This document shows, piece by piece, positions 1-22,159 of a DNA stretch of 64,000 bases (position 1 is the stretch's first letter; each line of letters opens with the position of its first letter). The notes below the pieces were generated by a model that saw nothing but the letters and a program-made list of their open reading frames with translations, ran no database searches and had not been told where the DNA came from. The stretch is from Trichostrongylus colubriformis (Eukaryota > Nematoda > Chromadorea > Rhabditida > Trichostrongylidae). Both the position numbers and the translations under genes were made by a program. Location of the stretch: the NCBI GenBank assembly GCA_963978905.1, contig OZ022260.1, positions 16,977,725 to 17,041,724 on the forward strand, in the 5' to 3' direction.

Positions 1-70
1 CGAGGGGGGCTCCAAAAAAATTCTATCGTTCGATCGATAGCCATGGTACTATTACCCATCCCAGGTGTGA

Positions 71-694
71 TTATCGATCGACGACAGTTTTGAAAATCGG
101 TTGCCTGTCTGCCGGAATATTAAAAAAACTTCCTTGTTTAGGATACTTTCTGATTACTCGAGGATTTTTTTCTTGAAAATATAACCTAATTTTTTGAAAC
201 AAATACTGCTCCTTGGGACCCCTTGTTAGACCCTGGTTCCGAGTAGAAATCCGTTTCATTATGCCAGGGTAATCTGCACGTTCGTTTCGACCTAATATAG
301 CCTCAAGTAAGTGGCCGAGATTTGGGGCTGTTTGGGCTATTCTTGAGCCTGGTGATTTATCAAGGGTAGGCCGCATGTTTCTCGGCATAAGTTGTTTATC
401 TTTTGAGCGGATCTCTCCAAGAATTTGTTCCTTGCAGGTGTCAACTTATAAATCTTTCGGACCAGCTGTCGCTTGAATTGTTCAACGCTAAGTGCCCAAA
501 TTCCACTGCCCGCCAAGGTTTTGGAATTTGTATGGGGTGGAACGTAGCTTTGTTCCTTCAATACAATCATCGACATTCCCTGATGACGTCCACTTTCCGA
601 ACGATGAATCAGCTCCCGCGGGTTCCGCATTCATTGCTAGCTGAGCGTTCCGGAATTTCACGGATTATTTCCGCCGCAACTTTGCTTGCCATCT
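71..694 (-). pseudogene. Unidentified coding-like remnant, three frames
   Basis: I do not recognise this sequence. Read on the minus strand, three frames follow one another in consistent order. The first is a short stretch starting with Met near 694 (begins MASKVAAEIIREIPERSASN) and ends in a stop. The second covers 630-337 (contains WALSVEQFKRQLVRKIYKL). The third covers 388-71 (contains GHLLEAILGRNERADYPG) and ends in a stop at 71. The relay of open frames, with normal charged and hydrophobic composition, looks like one coding sequence broken by small indels, or exons joined by introns I cannot define. It could be a decayed host gene or an old transposon ORF. No catalytic motif, signal peptide or membrane segment is visible. 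Confidence 0.3.
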
Positions 695-719
695 TCGTTT
701 TTCAAATACATGAAACGTA

Positions 720-2843
720 AGTAGGCAGGACATTCACAAAGGAATACATCGATCGATAAGCCGACGAAGTCGCTTCGGCGATCGGTAAGATAGCATAAAT
801 CGTGGCGCCGCTCGACCAGATGCTTCTAATTGACAACGGGGTGTTAGCCCCATCGAGCCGGCACCACACACACGCTACATCCCACACGAACATCTATTAC
901 GACCAGATTATGGTAATTTGACCCTGGAGCACGGTTTGGTTCGGACAAAAGATGGGGGATTAGCACTTCAGTGAACTCTGCCGCTAGCCGATTACGCTAG
1001 ACTGTGGTGTACGGTGGACATGAAGCTGACCTTACGTACACACACAATACGTGGCTACAGCTGCTCTTAGAAGGTAATTACACATCCATGAGGGTGGTCT
1101 GTTGAACGAAATGAGGCAGCTGAGGGGTGATACGAGCAAATAGAAATAGCCCAGAGGGAATGGGAATTATTCGAATTTCTTAATCAACTTATCTTAGGCT
1201 TCGAACTTATGCAGGAATTAAAATCAAAGTCTTTTAATTCTGAATTTTCATTTTATCTTTTTTTGGTGATAATAATGATAGTTTGCAGATTGGAGGTACT
1301 TCCTTATCGTTTCTTTACACCGAAGTCTTTTTATGGACCATTTACTCGACCCACAGTATCCTTATCTATACATTACAGCGTCCTTTAAACATGTCGGCTA
1401 GCTATACGTAGCACTTTTTATGAGCATCAGATAACCTTATTTGTTCCACAGCCTGCTAGAGGACTTGTATGTGGGGGTTGGCCCTTTTTGTGTATTTATT
1501 TGATGAATGTATTATACATCAAGTTGATCAAACTGCAACTGATAAAAGATAAAAAGATAAAAATTTACCGAAGACCAACTCCTATAGGATATATCGCACC
1601 TTCTACCTTCACTCAACATCATAAGAATGTTTGAATAGAATTTGGTCACGATGATTTGCAGGCATTACTCGGTGTACAAGTACGAGTTTTCATTTGCACA
1701 GGTGAACCTGCTACCGATCAAGCGATAACGAGAGGGTGGGCGTAGGATCAGGACCAAGTATGGGTCGATGAATCCTCAAGGGAGTCTTACTCGGGTACGG
1801 AAAATGGGAGGCCGTATTCTTGAAAATTTCTCGAAGAATCGTCGACGACCACCTTTTCCTAGTAATTTATAGACCGATGAGGTGTTCTCTAAAAAGAAGG
1901 CAGTTCATATAAAGAATTTTTTTGGAAAGACACTTCGAGTATTCTGACAGGTAGCGTCGGAAGAGTCAACTGGGCTAGGAGAAGTTATAGTTCTCAAAAA
2001 CTTTTCGCGCACATTGAGCTTGACCGATGGAAGCCTTGATTGCCCTGCGCGGGCACTGATCAACTAAGCTTGATCAGCCGACTACGCTGATGAGAATGCA
2101 CCACTTGGCCCGCCAAGTGTCTGGAGCAAATTTCAAGAAATCTACGTATACGATAAGTTGTAAGTAAAGTGCTGGTTGCGGTACTGACCAGATTCTGTCT
2201 GTCAGGAATCTGGATAGTTGCCTTGTAGTGCTCCGAAATTGAAGCTTCAGGTGGACGAGTACATATATGATCCCCAGTAGAGTTACTTTGTTGACTCATT
2301 ACATGGCTGCTTACCTCATTCCCAAGTGTTCCATTCAGTATGTCGGTCAGTAATACTTCTATAATAATGACGTCAAAATAGTAATGATATATTCAAAAGG
2401 ATACGACATGTGATCAAAAAATCAGTTTTTTTTTTGCGAAACGCGCTACATTCGAGATTCGAGGGACTTCAGATTCAGGAAATAAGAGGGGCCGTAAGGA
2501 TTCCATAGTCTAGTAGTTTCATAGTTTCACTGTATACTGCTTGTTGAAACTGATTTAGATTTCTACAAAGATGCCACGCATCTGCTTTCGTCTACTACCT
2601 CAATCGCATAACACTTGACTTTGACTGAAACGCGCAAAATGTTAAAAGGTCGGTAATATCCAAAAATCAGCAACAAGAAGTCTCTGGAATCTGAGCAAAA
2701 AGCAAAAATGATTGTGCAGTAATGTAGACAATATTTCCTATGAATATTAAATTGTGAACTGCATATGTGCCCAATAAGGTCTAAGCTACTACATTTAGAG
2801 GCTTTGTACTCTTCTGTTGAATGCTTATGCATGTTCATTCCAG
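720..2843. other. No gene recognised; upstream of first visible frizzled exon
   Basis: No convincing exon, repeat or RNA gene was found. I looked on the + strand for the first half of a Frizzled cysteine-rich domain (a YNxT-PN block and a C-R-x-x-C block followed by a donor) and did not find it. The missing 5' exons may lie before position 1. Confidence 0.4.
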
Positions 2844-13997
<11,154 letters not shown>

Positions 13998-14019
13998 TTC
14001 ACCAGCACGCTCCTAGTCG

Positions 14020-15010
14020 CCGCTGATCTTACCCGTTAACCATGACTCTCTCTCGCTTTATTAGCCCCACACTAATCGTATGTACTTGAAAATTATCGTT
14101 TTTGTCTTCTTTCGACCTCTGTTATTTGTCACGGGTATATGGCCATATGTTGTACATAGACTGTCACATCTTCACCTTTTATTACCAACATTCAACATAC
14201 TCATGCTTATTCCAATAAATCTCTTCCTCATTTGTCTCAGTTGATACAAAATCGATTTAATGCTTATAGTGTGAACCTTAGGTGTCAAAACAGCTATTGA
14301 GCCACACTGATAGAGCTTGTAGCATCGTGTATAGTGGACGGGCTGTCGTTCTGAATTTTTCACCAAGTAGCCACTTGGTAGAGTACACAACACGCTTCCA
14401 GTAAGCTTCACCTTCAGCGTAATCAGGCAATCATCATGGAATATAAGCCAGGAATACAGAACATTAATTGACCAGATGCATACGTTGAGATGACGAGAAG
14501 CTCCAAGCGAATGGATTGATAACCACTAATCGCGTCCACCCGGACCTTCGCACCTTTTATCTCTTACGCCCCAACCGAGCCTTCAGCTGCTCCCTTTTTG
14601 TCAAATGAATGAAGCCGCACCGATGCGCGAAGTGGAAGGTTTTTGTCTACCCCAAAAAGTTGACATCTGTCCACCTTCAGAAGTTCTAATTTAGATGATG
14701 ACTGAACTCCTAGTGCTAGAGCAATTATTCTGATCATATTCTTAACTTTCGAGCTCAATATCATCTTATACGAGATGCTTTTCCTTCTTCGGCACTCGCC
14801 AATGTCCATTGCCAGCTATATAGGATATCTATGTGGTGCCATTGAGATAGTTGATAAGCATATGTAGATATATGTAGCGATAATAGTCGTCGGATACATA
14901 GATGCCACCACTCAACTGTTGACGTTAAGTAAAGATTAATTGGCACTCATCAGCACATTAAATAGAGAAAAAGGCCGTGAACAAAACGACACCGTGTACG
15001 AGATTTTCAT
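14020..15010. other. Intergenic, nothing recognised beyond the frizzled 3' UTR
   Basis: After the frizzled 3' UTR no exon, repeat arm or RNA gene could be supported. The open frames here are short and unrelated to known motifs. Confidence 0.5.
14214..14219 (+). promoter_or_regulatory. Poly(A) signal candidate for the frizzled gene
   Basis: AATAAA hexamer about 215 bases after the frizzled stop codon, on the same strand, with no other gene between. This is a plausible 3' UTR length for a nematode gene. Confidence 0.5.
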
Positions 15011-15013
15011 TAA

Positions 15014-15405
15014 AGTAATCGTGTACGAAAAAAATGAGCTTCTCTGTTACCCAGGTATTTATGTTGTATTTGCTCGGCCGCATGCAAGGTTTCACGTGAC
15101 AGTTCGGCTAAGATACAGCTCTTCGAAGTGGTGCTCGGTGGGCGGCTCAGAGTAAATGGCCGCCTCGTCGTCTGCCTTGGTCGAAGACGCACTGTGGGAA
15201 CAGAAAGTTACGTGAACACTCTCACTCTTCGTCCTCGACCTCCGAGGACGATGGGGCGGGTGCTCAAAGGCCTTCCCGTCAGCCACTTTGAGCAACCGTA
15301 TTATAAAGGATTCCCACCTTTTTCGCGTGAAAGTTTGCATACGGCCGTTATTGAGCAATAATACATGATTAACAGAGAAGCTCACTTTTTTTTGCGCACC
15401 ATTCC
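15014..15405. mobile_element. Palindromic MITE, family M1 (copy 1)
   Basis: Left arm includes GAGCTTCTCTGTTACCC, mirrored by TTAACAGAGAAGCTC near 15370. Inner arms TGCAAGGTTTCACGTGA and TTTTTCGCGTGAAAGTTTGCA are also inverted. The second copy is at 54791-55210. No transposase is encoded and the open frames come from the arms. Confidence 0.6.
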
Positions 15406-15597
15406 TCTGAGCAGGTCTAAAGTACTAGTGTGCAAGAAAAGTTCTGGCTACTTCTACGCTCTCACAGGATAAATCCAAATTCGAAAGCGCATTAACACGC
15501 TGGCGACCGCGCGTTTTTTCACGTGTCTGCTACGTGGGACATCGCGCGCTCGCCTTGCCGAGAAAGGCGTCCTAGATTGGATTGGGGTTTTTGATAT

Positions 15598-16370
15598 ACA
15601 CTAAAGTCTGATAGATAAGTCCGCCCGCACGCGGTTTCGCGCGCGGCACATGCGACCGCATTCTTCAAAGAACCCAGAGATGAAGGAAAATGAGGAAACT
15701 ATGATTCGTATTGTATTAATAACGAGTTTGTATTGTATTGTATATTGTATTTGTTTACATAAAAGCGAGTGACAAGTAAAGTTGGGGTCGTACGAAAGGT
15801 GAACTTGGAAACTTCACAGTTGGCAGAGGAAAGTGAACGAATGGGAAGAGAATCGTTGTTCAACGGGGGTTTTGAAGTAATGATGGTTTTTGGCGATGGA
15901 ATAGCGGTTGAACAAAAACTTTTCCTTATTCCTGTTATGACCCAACAAAAGCCAGATATACCAAAAGCGGCATCAGTAAAAGGATGAGCTACGGAGAGGT
16001 AGCTGCTTTAGTTTGCGACAATTTCTATTCAATTTCTGAGAAGACGATCGTCAACAGCTCCTTAAGGGGCTCGAACCAAGAGTCATTGTTGAGTGAGATA
16101 AGTGGAAGATTTTATGTTATGAATGTTTGTGATGATGAAATGGAGATTGCGTAGAAAATTCAAGATGGACGATCATTTACCAGGTTAAACGAAGGTTTTA
16201 ACACAAGGTATTTTTAGATATTAGAAATGAAGTTGGATAAACGGTTTCTACAATTCCAACGTTTTTAATAATGAAGGGTACATCGCCATCCTCTGTTCTT
16301 TTAAGACTGCGCCTGCGTTTGCCTCTGCCGCGCGCGACACAGCGTGCGGGTGGACTTATCTGCATTTGTG
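15598..16370 (+). mobile_element. Non-autonomous DNA element, family M2 (copy 1)
   Basis: The left end CTAAAGTCTGATAGATAAG plus a CGCACGCGGT-TCGCGCGC block is mirrored, more weakly, by CGCGCGCGACACAGCGTGCG and GGACTTATCT near 16325-16362. The interior matches the 55207-56179 copy in reverse orientation, including GTACGACCCAA, GGCAGAGGAAAGTGAACGA and GAGCTACGGAGAG. The interior contains short frames (15769-15987, then a shifted one holding YGEVAALVCDNFYSISEKT) that both copies share only in degraded form. Confidence 0.6.
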
Positions 16371-16796
16371 GATTTCGAATCAGTTGAGAAAAGTTGTTTT
16401 CTGTGCTGCATCCCACCATTGGACGCATTGCCCCACGCGACAGAAAAAGTGCGTCCCAGCATTGGGACGCAATGTTGCTAACGTGATAACTTAGATCGAT
16501 TCGTGTGCTCCTTAGTTCGGTAAAAAATTGCTCTTTCGGATCAAGCTTTTCTTGCGTTTTCTTTTGGATGACTTCAATTCACGAGTTTCTTTTAGTGGAG
16601 TTGCATCTGGATGGCTCATTCAATAGCAGAGGGCTCGGGAAGCATAATGACTTGGAGTCGACTTGTCATGATTTCGCTCGATATAAATCGTCATACCTTG
16701 TCAAAATGAGATAAGCAAATATGCTCAATTTTCGCAAACGTATCACGAATCGAATGGTGTCGATATCATGGGAAAAGATGCAGTCTTGGTAAAGTT
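16371..16796. other. Unique-looking sequence left of the LTR element
   Basis: No gene or repeat recognised. It resumes at 26050 once the LTR element is removed. Confidence 0.4.
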
Positions 16797-16800
16797 TTGC

Positions 16801-17147
16801 TGTCGTGCAAACGGCAGGGTCAAAGGTCAGGCCTGCCGTGCCCGCCAAGCGAAGATCGACGTAGGTGGGCTGGCGCGGGAAACCACCCGGGCCATGGCGC
16901 CCGTTTTGACCCGATATAAAAGGGGCCGCCCCTATAAGAAGGGAGGAGGGGGCTCCATCAGCAGCTCTTTATTTTCGTCGCACCCGAGGACCCCCGCCGT
17001 CCGTCGTTCCAGATCTCCGCACCCTGCAATACTCGGACCTCCCACGACACTTACTGATTTTTTTCTTCAACATCGTGTTCGTCCTGTTTTCTAATAAACC
17101 GTTTTGTTCTCGGATTATTTCGTTCGCCAGTAGTCACCGGCCTCACA
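16801..17147 (+). repeat. 5' LTR
   Basis: 347 bp, TG...CA ends. TATAAA at 16915-16920 and AATAAA at 17093-17098 fit U3/R promoter and polyadenylation roles. Nearly identical to 25701-26045. Confidence 0.95.
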
Positions 17148-17393
17148 TGAGGGCCGAACCAAACTGACGGAAGGGAGACTCTCTTGCACTAGAGTCGCGC
17201 GCGGACGAAGTTATCTCGAAAGCAGATTGCGCCTCGTGCGGGAAGTTTTGGTATAAGTTTCTGAAGACCTCGAAGTGCACCGAAAGGAGGAGGTGCGAGG
17301 AGATAACAAAGAAAAGAGGGCGGAGAAGGAACCCTCGAAATTGTGATCGTCGTGCTCGTATATCGCGGCTAAGGATCAAGAGTCAAGTAAGAT

Positions 17394-17687
17394 ATGGTTA
17401 TTTTAAGAGAAAGACAACCAAGCCAAAGGAGAATGAGTGCGGACAATGCTGAAGACGTTACGATGGAAGAACAAGGGCAAACTGCACCAGAGGTGAGCAA
17501 ATTCGAAGGTACGGACACCAGCGGGAAAGAAAGTGGGTCCGAGAGTGTGAGAACCATCCAAGAGGCAAAGCAGAGAGCCATGGCCATGATGGCGAGGGCA
17601 AAACTAGCTAAGCAACTGAGAGAGGACCTGGAGAAGGAGTGGGTGTTAGTAGTAGAGACCGCCCAGAAGATGGGGTCAGATAAAATA
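17394..17687 (+). pseudogene. gag, N-terminal part of the LTR element
   Basis: The reading frame starts at a Met codon 247 bases after the 5' LTR and is acidic, Lys/Glu/Gln-rich and probably coiled (contains AMAMMARAKLAKQLREDL). It stops being gag where a mariner fold-back inserts at a TA. The frame continues at 18371 once the insertion and one TA are ignored, so this insertion did not shift the frame. Structural capsid-precursor role by position. Confidence 0.7.
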
Positions 17688-18368
17688 TTAGGTTGATCGG
17701 AAAGTTTTGATAGGGTTGAGATTTTTTTCTATTTTATTTTACAACTCAGCAAGTAATGCAGGCTAATCAACAATATAATAAACATCGTTAGTTATAGCAT
17801 TGCCCCACCCAACGGGCAGGTCAGCGATTCTCTTCTCCCAGAATTAGGAGGATTAGGGTCAAAGAAGTCACCGACCACTTGTCCAAGGTGGTCATAGTTG
17901 ACGAATTTTTTTTTTGCTAGGAAAGCCTTAGGGGGCCGGAACAAGCGGTAATCTGAAGGGGCAGTGTCAGGGGAATAGGGTGGATGTGGAACCTTGTCCC
18001 AACCTAGCTCTTCCAATTTTGCACGGGTCCCTCTCATAGGTAAAAAGACCCGTGCAAAATTGGAGGAGTCAGCTTGGGACACGGTTCCACATCCACCCTA
18101 TTCATCTGATATTGCCCCGTCAGATTACCACTTGTTCCGGCCCCTCAAGGCTTTCCTAGCAAAAAAAAATTCGTCACCTTGAACAAGTGGTCGGTGACTT
18201 CTTTGACTCCTAATCCTCCTAATTCTGGGAGAAGAAAATCGCTGACCTGCTCTTTAGGTGGGACAATGTTATAACTAACGATGGTTATTATATTGTTGAT
18301 TAGCCTGCATTACTTGCCGAGTAATAGAAAAAAATGTCAACCCTATCAAAACTTTCCGATCAACCTAA
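17688..18368. mobile_element. Mariner-derived fold-back element
   Basis: 681 bp flanked by TA at 17686-17687 and 18369-18370. Both ends start TTAGGTTGATCGGAAAG. The two halves are near-perfect inverted copies of the 3' part of one mariner element, meeting near 18030. Each arm encodes the third-Asp region of a mariner transposase (HPPYSPDTAPSDYRLF on the minus arm, a similar peptide on the plus arm). Neither arm has the helix-turn-helix or the first two catalytic Asp regions, so it cannot move itself. Confidence 0.9.
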
Positions 18369-18370
18369 TA

Positions 18371-18804
18371 CTACACCACCCTGCAGTCTCAGAGGGGCTA
18401 ATGAAACGCATAGTAGAAACTCTCGTGCAGAGGGGGATAGGATCAGAAGAAGAGTGGGAAGAATACATAAAAACCGTAGAAGGAGATGGAGAACTGATCA
18501 CTGAACTATGCGAAATGTTCAAAACAAACGTTTTCCAGTTAAAAAGGACGATTGAAGAGAAATGCAACAGGTGGTCCGGAGAGGAACATTTCGAAGTGGC
18601 GCAGAGAGGTAAGAAAGTAAAGCAAGAACTTGCAGAACAGCCCAATAATAATAGTTCATATCAGGAAATACCCTCGCGGACTGGTCCGACGTCTGCGCGC
18701 AGCTGGCAGAGGCGTGGAGCGAGTCCTAGGAAAACGGAAAACCACGAGGGCACAGGTACGGAAAGGAAAACGGAAAACCACGAGGGCACAGGTACGGATA
18801 TCCA
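18371..18804 (+). pseudogene. gag, continuation between the two insertions
   Basis: Continues the N-terminal gag frame (contains IVETLVQRGIGSEEEWEEY). It includes a 36-bp direct repeat (18729-18764 and 18765-18797) that duplicates a 12-residue RKTENHEGTGTE motif in frame. The frame then runs into AT-rich foreign sequence near 18805. Confidence 0.7.
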
Positions 18805-18828
18805 TATGATAAATTACCTGAGAGCTAT

Positions 18829-19697
18829 GATATTTTACAGATATGTTCACTAATTTGAAGCATAGTACTATAATTAAAAACATTGGAGAATTTTTGAAAA
18901 AGTGTTTTAATAACGCAGGTAAGCAATTCATCGCTACAAATGGGTATAAAACCTTTTATAGCAATGGGGAGGAGCATGTTATTAATAGGTATAGACTATA
19001 TAATATGCAAGATTTGCTATACTTGATAGATTATCTACTCAATAACAGTTATTGTCTGTTTAGTAGCAACATCTACAAGCAAACAGTGGGAGTTCCACAA
19101 GGGGGCAATTTCAGTCCACTTTTGGCCGATCTTGCTCTCACTGTAATGGAATTTAACTACTCCTTAGCTAAGAAATACCAATTCAATAACATGTTCGTTC
19201 CATACAGATACATGGACGATTTACTTATAATACATAACTACAACGAAGAAGAAATTGATGAAATATTAAAACAAGTTTACAGAAATGAATTAGAACTTAA
19301 AAAGACACATAAAGATCTGACTAGTTGTAGTTACTTAGATTTAACAATTAATATAGTTAACAATAAAATAATTACAAAGTTGTATAATAAAACGGATGAT
19401 TACGATTTTCAAGTTATCAAATTTCCACAGGAAGACACCAATATATCACATATTAATAAAGGATCAGTTATATACACAGAAACACTTAGAATTGCCAACA
19501 CATGCACACTTTATGAAAGTTTTATTAGCAAAATCGTAGAAATGAAAGAAGTTTTAAGTCATAATGGATATAAAATAGAATTCATTATTGCTAATGTTAT
19601 AAAATGTATATACAAAAATAAGTTTGTCAGTTATAAATATAGTTTAAAAAATGATTTTAAAAATATTAATAAGCTAGTTACAAGTCTTTTAAAATGA
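18829..19697 (+). CDS. Reverse transcriptase, Penelope-like, N-terminally truncated
   Basis: The open frame begins after a TGA at about 18826, with Met at 18843, and runs 285 residues from Met to the stop. Recognisable RT palm motifs in order: a motif A-like FTDMFTNLKH at the very start (the position of the first catalytic Asp reads Tyr or falls at the truncation), motif B as GVPQGGNFSPLLADLAL, motif C as YRYMDDLL, then LELKKTHKDL and SYLDLTI, which fit the RT motif D/E region. The protein is very rich in Asn, Lys and Ile, unlike the neighbouring gag-pol. The fingers domain is missing and no endonuclease follows. The FTNL-type motif A and the LLADL block after motif B are closer to Penelope-type RTs than to LINE or Gypsy RTs; that family call is by eye. 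Confidence 0.65.
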
Positions 19698-20033
19698 GAA
19701 ATATAGTCACCATTCACTGCTTCCTTATATTACCCTCTCCTTAACATCACTCCTCTACCTTTTGGTTAAGTAATCCTATTCAATTATATTCCCTATTTGA
19801 ATTTGGCTCCAGATTCTTAACTGAGTATCACATCCATTATTAACGAATTTTGACAATGTACATATATGGTTGTTTTAGGATTCCATTTACAAGTTCTTCA
19901 ATTTTACCGTCCTTAAAAGGAATTTACCTTATTTTTTAATTCTTTTACCACCACCCATGATAATGTCACCCACTATTTCAATATCAATCTTAATCACTGA
20001 AGAGCCTCAGGATTGATATTATATTTGACTCGT

Positions 20034-20051
20034 CTGATGAAGAGGCGAAAC
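20034..20051 (+). ncRNA. Hammerhead-core-like motif in the AT-rich retroelement
   Basis: CTGATGA, six bases, then GAAAC: the two conserved boxes of the hammerhead ribozyme core, in the 3' non-coding part of the Penelope-like element. Penelope-like elements are known to carry hammerhead motifs. Stem II would be minimal and I cannot draw convincing stems I and III, so activity is doubtful. Confidence 0.35.
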
Positions 20052-20239
20052 GGGTAAATCCTTCTCTTTAATCTTTTCTTTCCTCTCCATTCTTCCTATC
20101 TCTTTCATTTAATTCCTCTTTTCTTCTCCTTTTCTTACTTTGTAATTATTATACCTCTTGTCTAACACTAGATTATCCTCTTAACTTACTTGTAATTATT
20201 TTTGGTATTCTATAAAATAATAACCTGTAGTTATGCTCC

Positions 20240-22159
20240 GACCCAGGGGTATTTAGAGGGTCGAAAAACGAAAATTTCGGAGAGTTCCTAAGGAAATTTA
20301 GGAGGAAGTATGAAAGTGTGATTGCGTGTGAGGAGACGCTAGTGGACATTCTGGTGGATGACCACCTGGCGGCTAGGGCGAAAAATATTATCGCATCTCT
20401 GCCACGCGCAGTCAAGGAGAGGGGCTTCATGGCGGTAACCCAGGAAATGGCAAGGTTGCTATCGTGCGACTCCACTGCCAGCAGAATGAGAGCGCTGACC
20501 GAGCTGAAAAATTTAAAAATAAGGCCGGGCCAGGAGGTATCGGAATTTTGTGTGGTTCTGGAGAAAATAGGCGAGCAAGCGAAGCCGGAAAGCTCGCCAG
20601 AGGACAGGTCGATGGAATATGCTCAAATTCTTCTCGAAAACTTGAGCGCCTGGCCGGAAGATTTCCAGTTGGTGGGAGCGCTACATAAAGTGGAACCGCA
20701 TGAGGCCTACGAGGAAGTAAAACAGCTGGCTCTGAGCATCGAGCACTCGAAAATTATGCTAGGAACAAATAGGAGGAACCCTGTTGGATGGAAGGCAAGG
20801 TACGCTCAGTACCAGAGTAACAGGGAACCGAAGCAGTCGGAACCAAAGGTAGAGAATCTAGTGAATGTGGAGCGACTAGAGGAACCAAGGGAAACTCAGC
20901 GTAGAGGAGAAACGCATCGCCCCAAAGGACTCAAAGGACCGAGCACCTTCGGCCACCCAGATCATAATCGGGAGGCAGCGCAAGGTAAGAAATGCTACCA
21001 TTGTGCGAAATTCGGGCATTTCGCGCGGGAGTGTCCGTCCCGAATGGTGAAAGTAAATCGCACAGTCCAAAAGAAAAATCTAGATCAAGGAGATGCGAAG
21101 GTATCCTCCATGGTAAAGCAGTGTCGTAGCCTGGGAATGACGACCCGGGAGAGGGCTGCGGAGAAAACCGATCTCATTGGGAGGCAGATAATGATTGCCT
21201 TGGACCTGTTGGAAGATCGATGTAAGGCTCTAGTGTACACGGGATCGATGATAAGCATAATCCCGATAGAGGTATTAGCTAGAGCACAAGATAGAGGGTT
21301 CGATGTGGACTCGTTGGCAGTGGTGCCAAAGTCTGAGCTCGAACCGGTTTTTGATGCTTCCAATAATAGGATGACCTTCATGGGCGCGGTATATATACAA
21401 GTTAGTACCGAAGCAGGACATTCTAGTGTAATAGCGTTTTATATCAGCCCAATGAAAGAGGCGGAGATAATATTGGGAACGAACGCGTTAAGCAAGCTAG
21501 GAATAGAGGTAGCCGTGAATGGAGGAATAAGAAAGGACCAAGATATATGGGAAGAAAGCAAGGCAAATAAGGTTGCAGTAGTGAGAAGACTGTACATTCC
21601 ACCCAATGAAGCAGCACTAGTTCCTGTGAAATGTGAGGGTGAAGTGAAAATCGATGTAGAAAGAGTAATTTGGCCGACCAAACGGAGAGTAGAACCAGGA
21701 GTGTACACGATCAAAAATCAGGAAACGTCTATTCCCGTAATCAACAACAGCGCGGAACCTTTGCTTCTGAAAGAAGGAGAAAATGTTGGCTACTGGGGAA
21801 CGGACAAATGGCACGAACAGTGGGAACAGATGAACCCCTTATCATCTAGTGAAGGAAATACGGGGCTAACAGAGTCAGAAAGAGTGCAGAAACTGGAGCA
21901 GTTACTGCTGGCCAACACCGAAGCCGAAGGACTGGATGGGAAGATGAGGGAACTTCTAAAAAAGTACCCAGATGCCTTCTCAATATCGGACCAGGAGCTA
22001 ACTCAGACCGACTTGGCGCAAATGGCCATAGATACGGGTGATTGCGTACCGATTAAAATGAAAGCGCGACCTGTACCGCTAGGTCGTAGTACAAAACTCA
22101 GAGAACTACTAGCAGACCTGGTAAAAAGGAAGGTCATAGAACATAGCAAGTCAGAATAG
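20240..22159 (+). pseudogene. gag C-terminus, nucleocapsid and protease of the LTR element
   Basis: The open frame continues gag after the AT-rich insert. The capsid-like part reads MRALTELKNLKIRPGQEVSEF and similar, typical of retrotransposon gag. A CCHC zinc knuckle (CYHCAKFGHFAREC) starts at 20993. An aspartic protease region follows, where the catalytic motif reads YTGS instead of DTGS (codon TAC at 21236-21238), so the protease should be inactive. The frame then enters the RT N-terminus (RARPVPLGRSTKLRELL) and is cut by a TAG at 22157-22159. Downstream sequence continues in the same frame, so this is a single-codon nonsense change rather than a natural ORF end. Confidence 0.85.

Larger units (their letters stand above)
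18805..20232 (+). mobile_element. AT-rich Penelope-like retroelement, 5'-truncated, inserted in gag
   Basis: Base composition changes sharply at about 18805 and back at about 20232, where the gag frame resumes. The insert is strikingly AT-rich against a GC-balanced host element. It carries one reverse transcriptase ORF (18829-19697) and about 530 bp of AT-rich 3' non-coding sequence. No GIY-YIG or other endonuclease is present. Boundaries are approximate because no clear target duplication was found. A hammerhead-core-like motif lies in the 3' part. Confidence 0.7.

Noticed and set aside
1664..1703. Possible frizzled CRD exon (ALLGVQVRVFICT between a GCAG and a GTGAAC)
   Set aside because: It lacks the cysteine pattern expected before FICT-like CRD sequence, and no adjoining exon supports it.
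17792..18182. Two mariner-like ORFs on opposite strands
   Set aside because: They are the two arms of one fold-back element, each with only the third-Asp region, so they are not transposase genes.
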